Source of the DNA: Peptococcaceae bacterium UBA3933
GTDB taxonomy: Bacteria > Bacillota > Peptococcia > Peptococcales > BICA1-8
Direction of reading: 5' to 3'
Length of the DNA: 5,797 bases
Assembly (NCBI GenBank): GCA_002385805.1
Contig: DGEF01000061.1
Span: 6,687 to 12,483, forward strand
Shown: positions 5,467 through 5,797 of the stretch, one piece after another
Layout: the number at the start of each line of letters is the position of its first letter
How positions within the stretch are numbered: position 1 is the stretch's first letter
Position numbers and translations under genes: made by a program
The notes under the pieces: generated by a model
The model's input: only the letters and a program-made list of their open reading frames with translations
Told to the model about the DNA's origin: nothing
Database searches by the model: none

Positions 5467-5503
5467 CAAAAGATTTTCAGAGATAAGTTCTGAAAGTCTT
5501 TTG
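5461..5503 (-). terminator. Intrinsic terminator after the TRAP permease gene
   Basis: A 15-bp inverted repeat with a single mismatch (5467-5481 with 5489-5503, loop 7 nt) is followed on the minus strand by TTGTTTTTTG. It lies 15 bp beyond the stop of the TRAP permease gene and separates that gene from the thiamine genes. The plus-strand side has no T-run, so it should work in one direction only. Confidence 0.88.
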
Positions 5504-5517
5504 ATTGACTCCAAAGG

Positions 5518-5797
5518 TTAGGCTGTGGCAGTTGCGTTTTTCTCACGTCTCTTCCGTTGCTTTTGTAATAACCAGACTATAGCCAGTAAACTGAAACCAA
5601 AAATATCCGTTGTAGTACCTGGGTCTATTAGAGAAATGCCTGCTAAAAAGAGAAGTATACGTTCATACCAACGCCCTCGTGTAACAAAGTAACCTGTTGT
5701 CGAACCGCCAATTCCGACCATTCCAAGAAGAGCAGTAATAACAGCCTTAATAACCAATATAATAAAGACAAAAGTAGATACACCTTCAGGTCTGACT
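5518..5797 (-). CDS. TRAP transporter fused permease (4TM/12TM type), C-terminal end (gene runs off the window)
   Basis: The last 92 codons are visible. The frame is open to the window edge, so the TTG at 5757 is an internal leucine codon, not a start. The fragment has a membrane segment at visible residues 8-30 and a short loop with GYFVTRGRWYERI. A second hydrophobic stretch (47-78) is split by LIDPGTTTDIFG, and the tail is basic (QKQRKRR). A WxERILL...LIDPG...TDIFG ending is characteristic of the C-terminus of fused DctQ-DctM TRAP permeases that work with TAXI-type binding proteins. These import organic acids or amino acids using an ion gradient. Substrate and partners lie outside the window. 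A strong terminator follows, so it is not in the same operon as thiD. The family call rests on the C-terminus alone. Confidence 0.75.
   Translation of the reverse strand, partial: VRPEGVSTFVFIILVIKAVITALLGMVGIGGSTTGYFVTRGRWYERILLFLAGISLIDPGTTTDIFGFSLLAIVWLLQKQRKRREKNATATA

Noticed and set aside
5518..5757. A free-standing 79-residue membrane protein starting at TTG 5757
   Set aside because: The frame stays open upstream to the window edge and the sequence is the C-terminus of a TRAP permease, so the TTG is an internal Leu codon.

Overview
The window is an AT-rich stretch from what looks like an anaerobic Firmicute (Clostridia or Peptococcaceae-like). The grounds are strong AGGAGG-type ribosome binding sites, Bacillota-style intrinsic terminators, a TPP riboswitch in front of thiD, a four-subunit ferredoxin-dependent 2-oxoacid oxidoreductase, and fragments of TRAP and Liv-type transporters. 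All genes I support read on the minus strand, so transcription runs from high to low coordinates. I cannot name the species.

Layout in transcription order: (1) 5797-5518 is the C-terminal end of a fused TRAP transporter permease, followed by an intrinsic terminator. (2) 5462-5257 holds a promoter, a textbook TPP (THI-box) aptamer, and a terminator hairpin just before thiD. (3) 5256-4441 is thiD (HMP/HMP-P kinase). (4) 4425-4264 is a short decayed ORF with an in-frame TAA. (5) 4258-3251 is thiL (thiamine-monophosphate kinase). (6) 3250-3084 is an AT-rich gap with a candidate promoter and an inverted repeat. (7) 3083-380 is a tightly coupled four-gene operon, korD-korA-korB-korC, encoding a 2-oxoacid:ferredoxin oxidoreductase and ending in a perfect terminator hairpin. 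(8) 379-192 is an AT-rich gap with a 13-bp tandem repeat and what may be the scar of an insertion sequence. (9) 191-1 is the start of a Liv-type branched-chain amino acid binding lipoprotein whose signal peptide appears cut short.

How the parts fit: ThiD phosphorylates the pyrimidine precursor and ThiL makes the final cofactor, thiamine diphosphate (TPP). The riboswitch senses TPP and should switch off thiD, and possibly thiL with it. The next operon encodes an enzyme whose beta subunit (KorB) uses TPP, so supply and use of the cofactor are neighbours. The Kor complex oxidises a 2-oxoacid with CoA, probably 2-oxoglutarate or a branched-chain oxoacid, and passes electrons to ferredoxin.

Nothing here looks like a new defence or mobile system. 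The points most worth a second look are the broken small ORF between thiD and thiL, the truncated livK-like start with its odd flanking sequence, the repeat-bearing hairpin in the kor leader, and the lack of a clear terminator between thiL and the kor operon.
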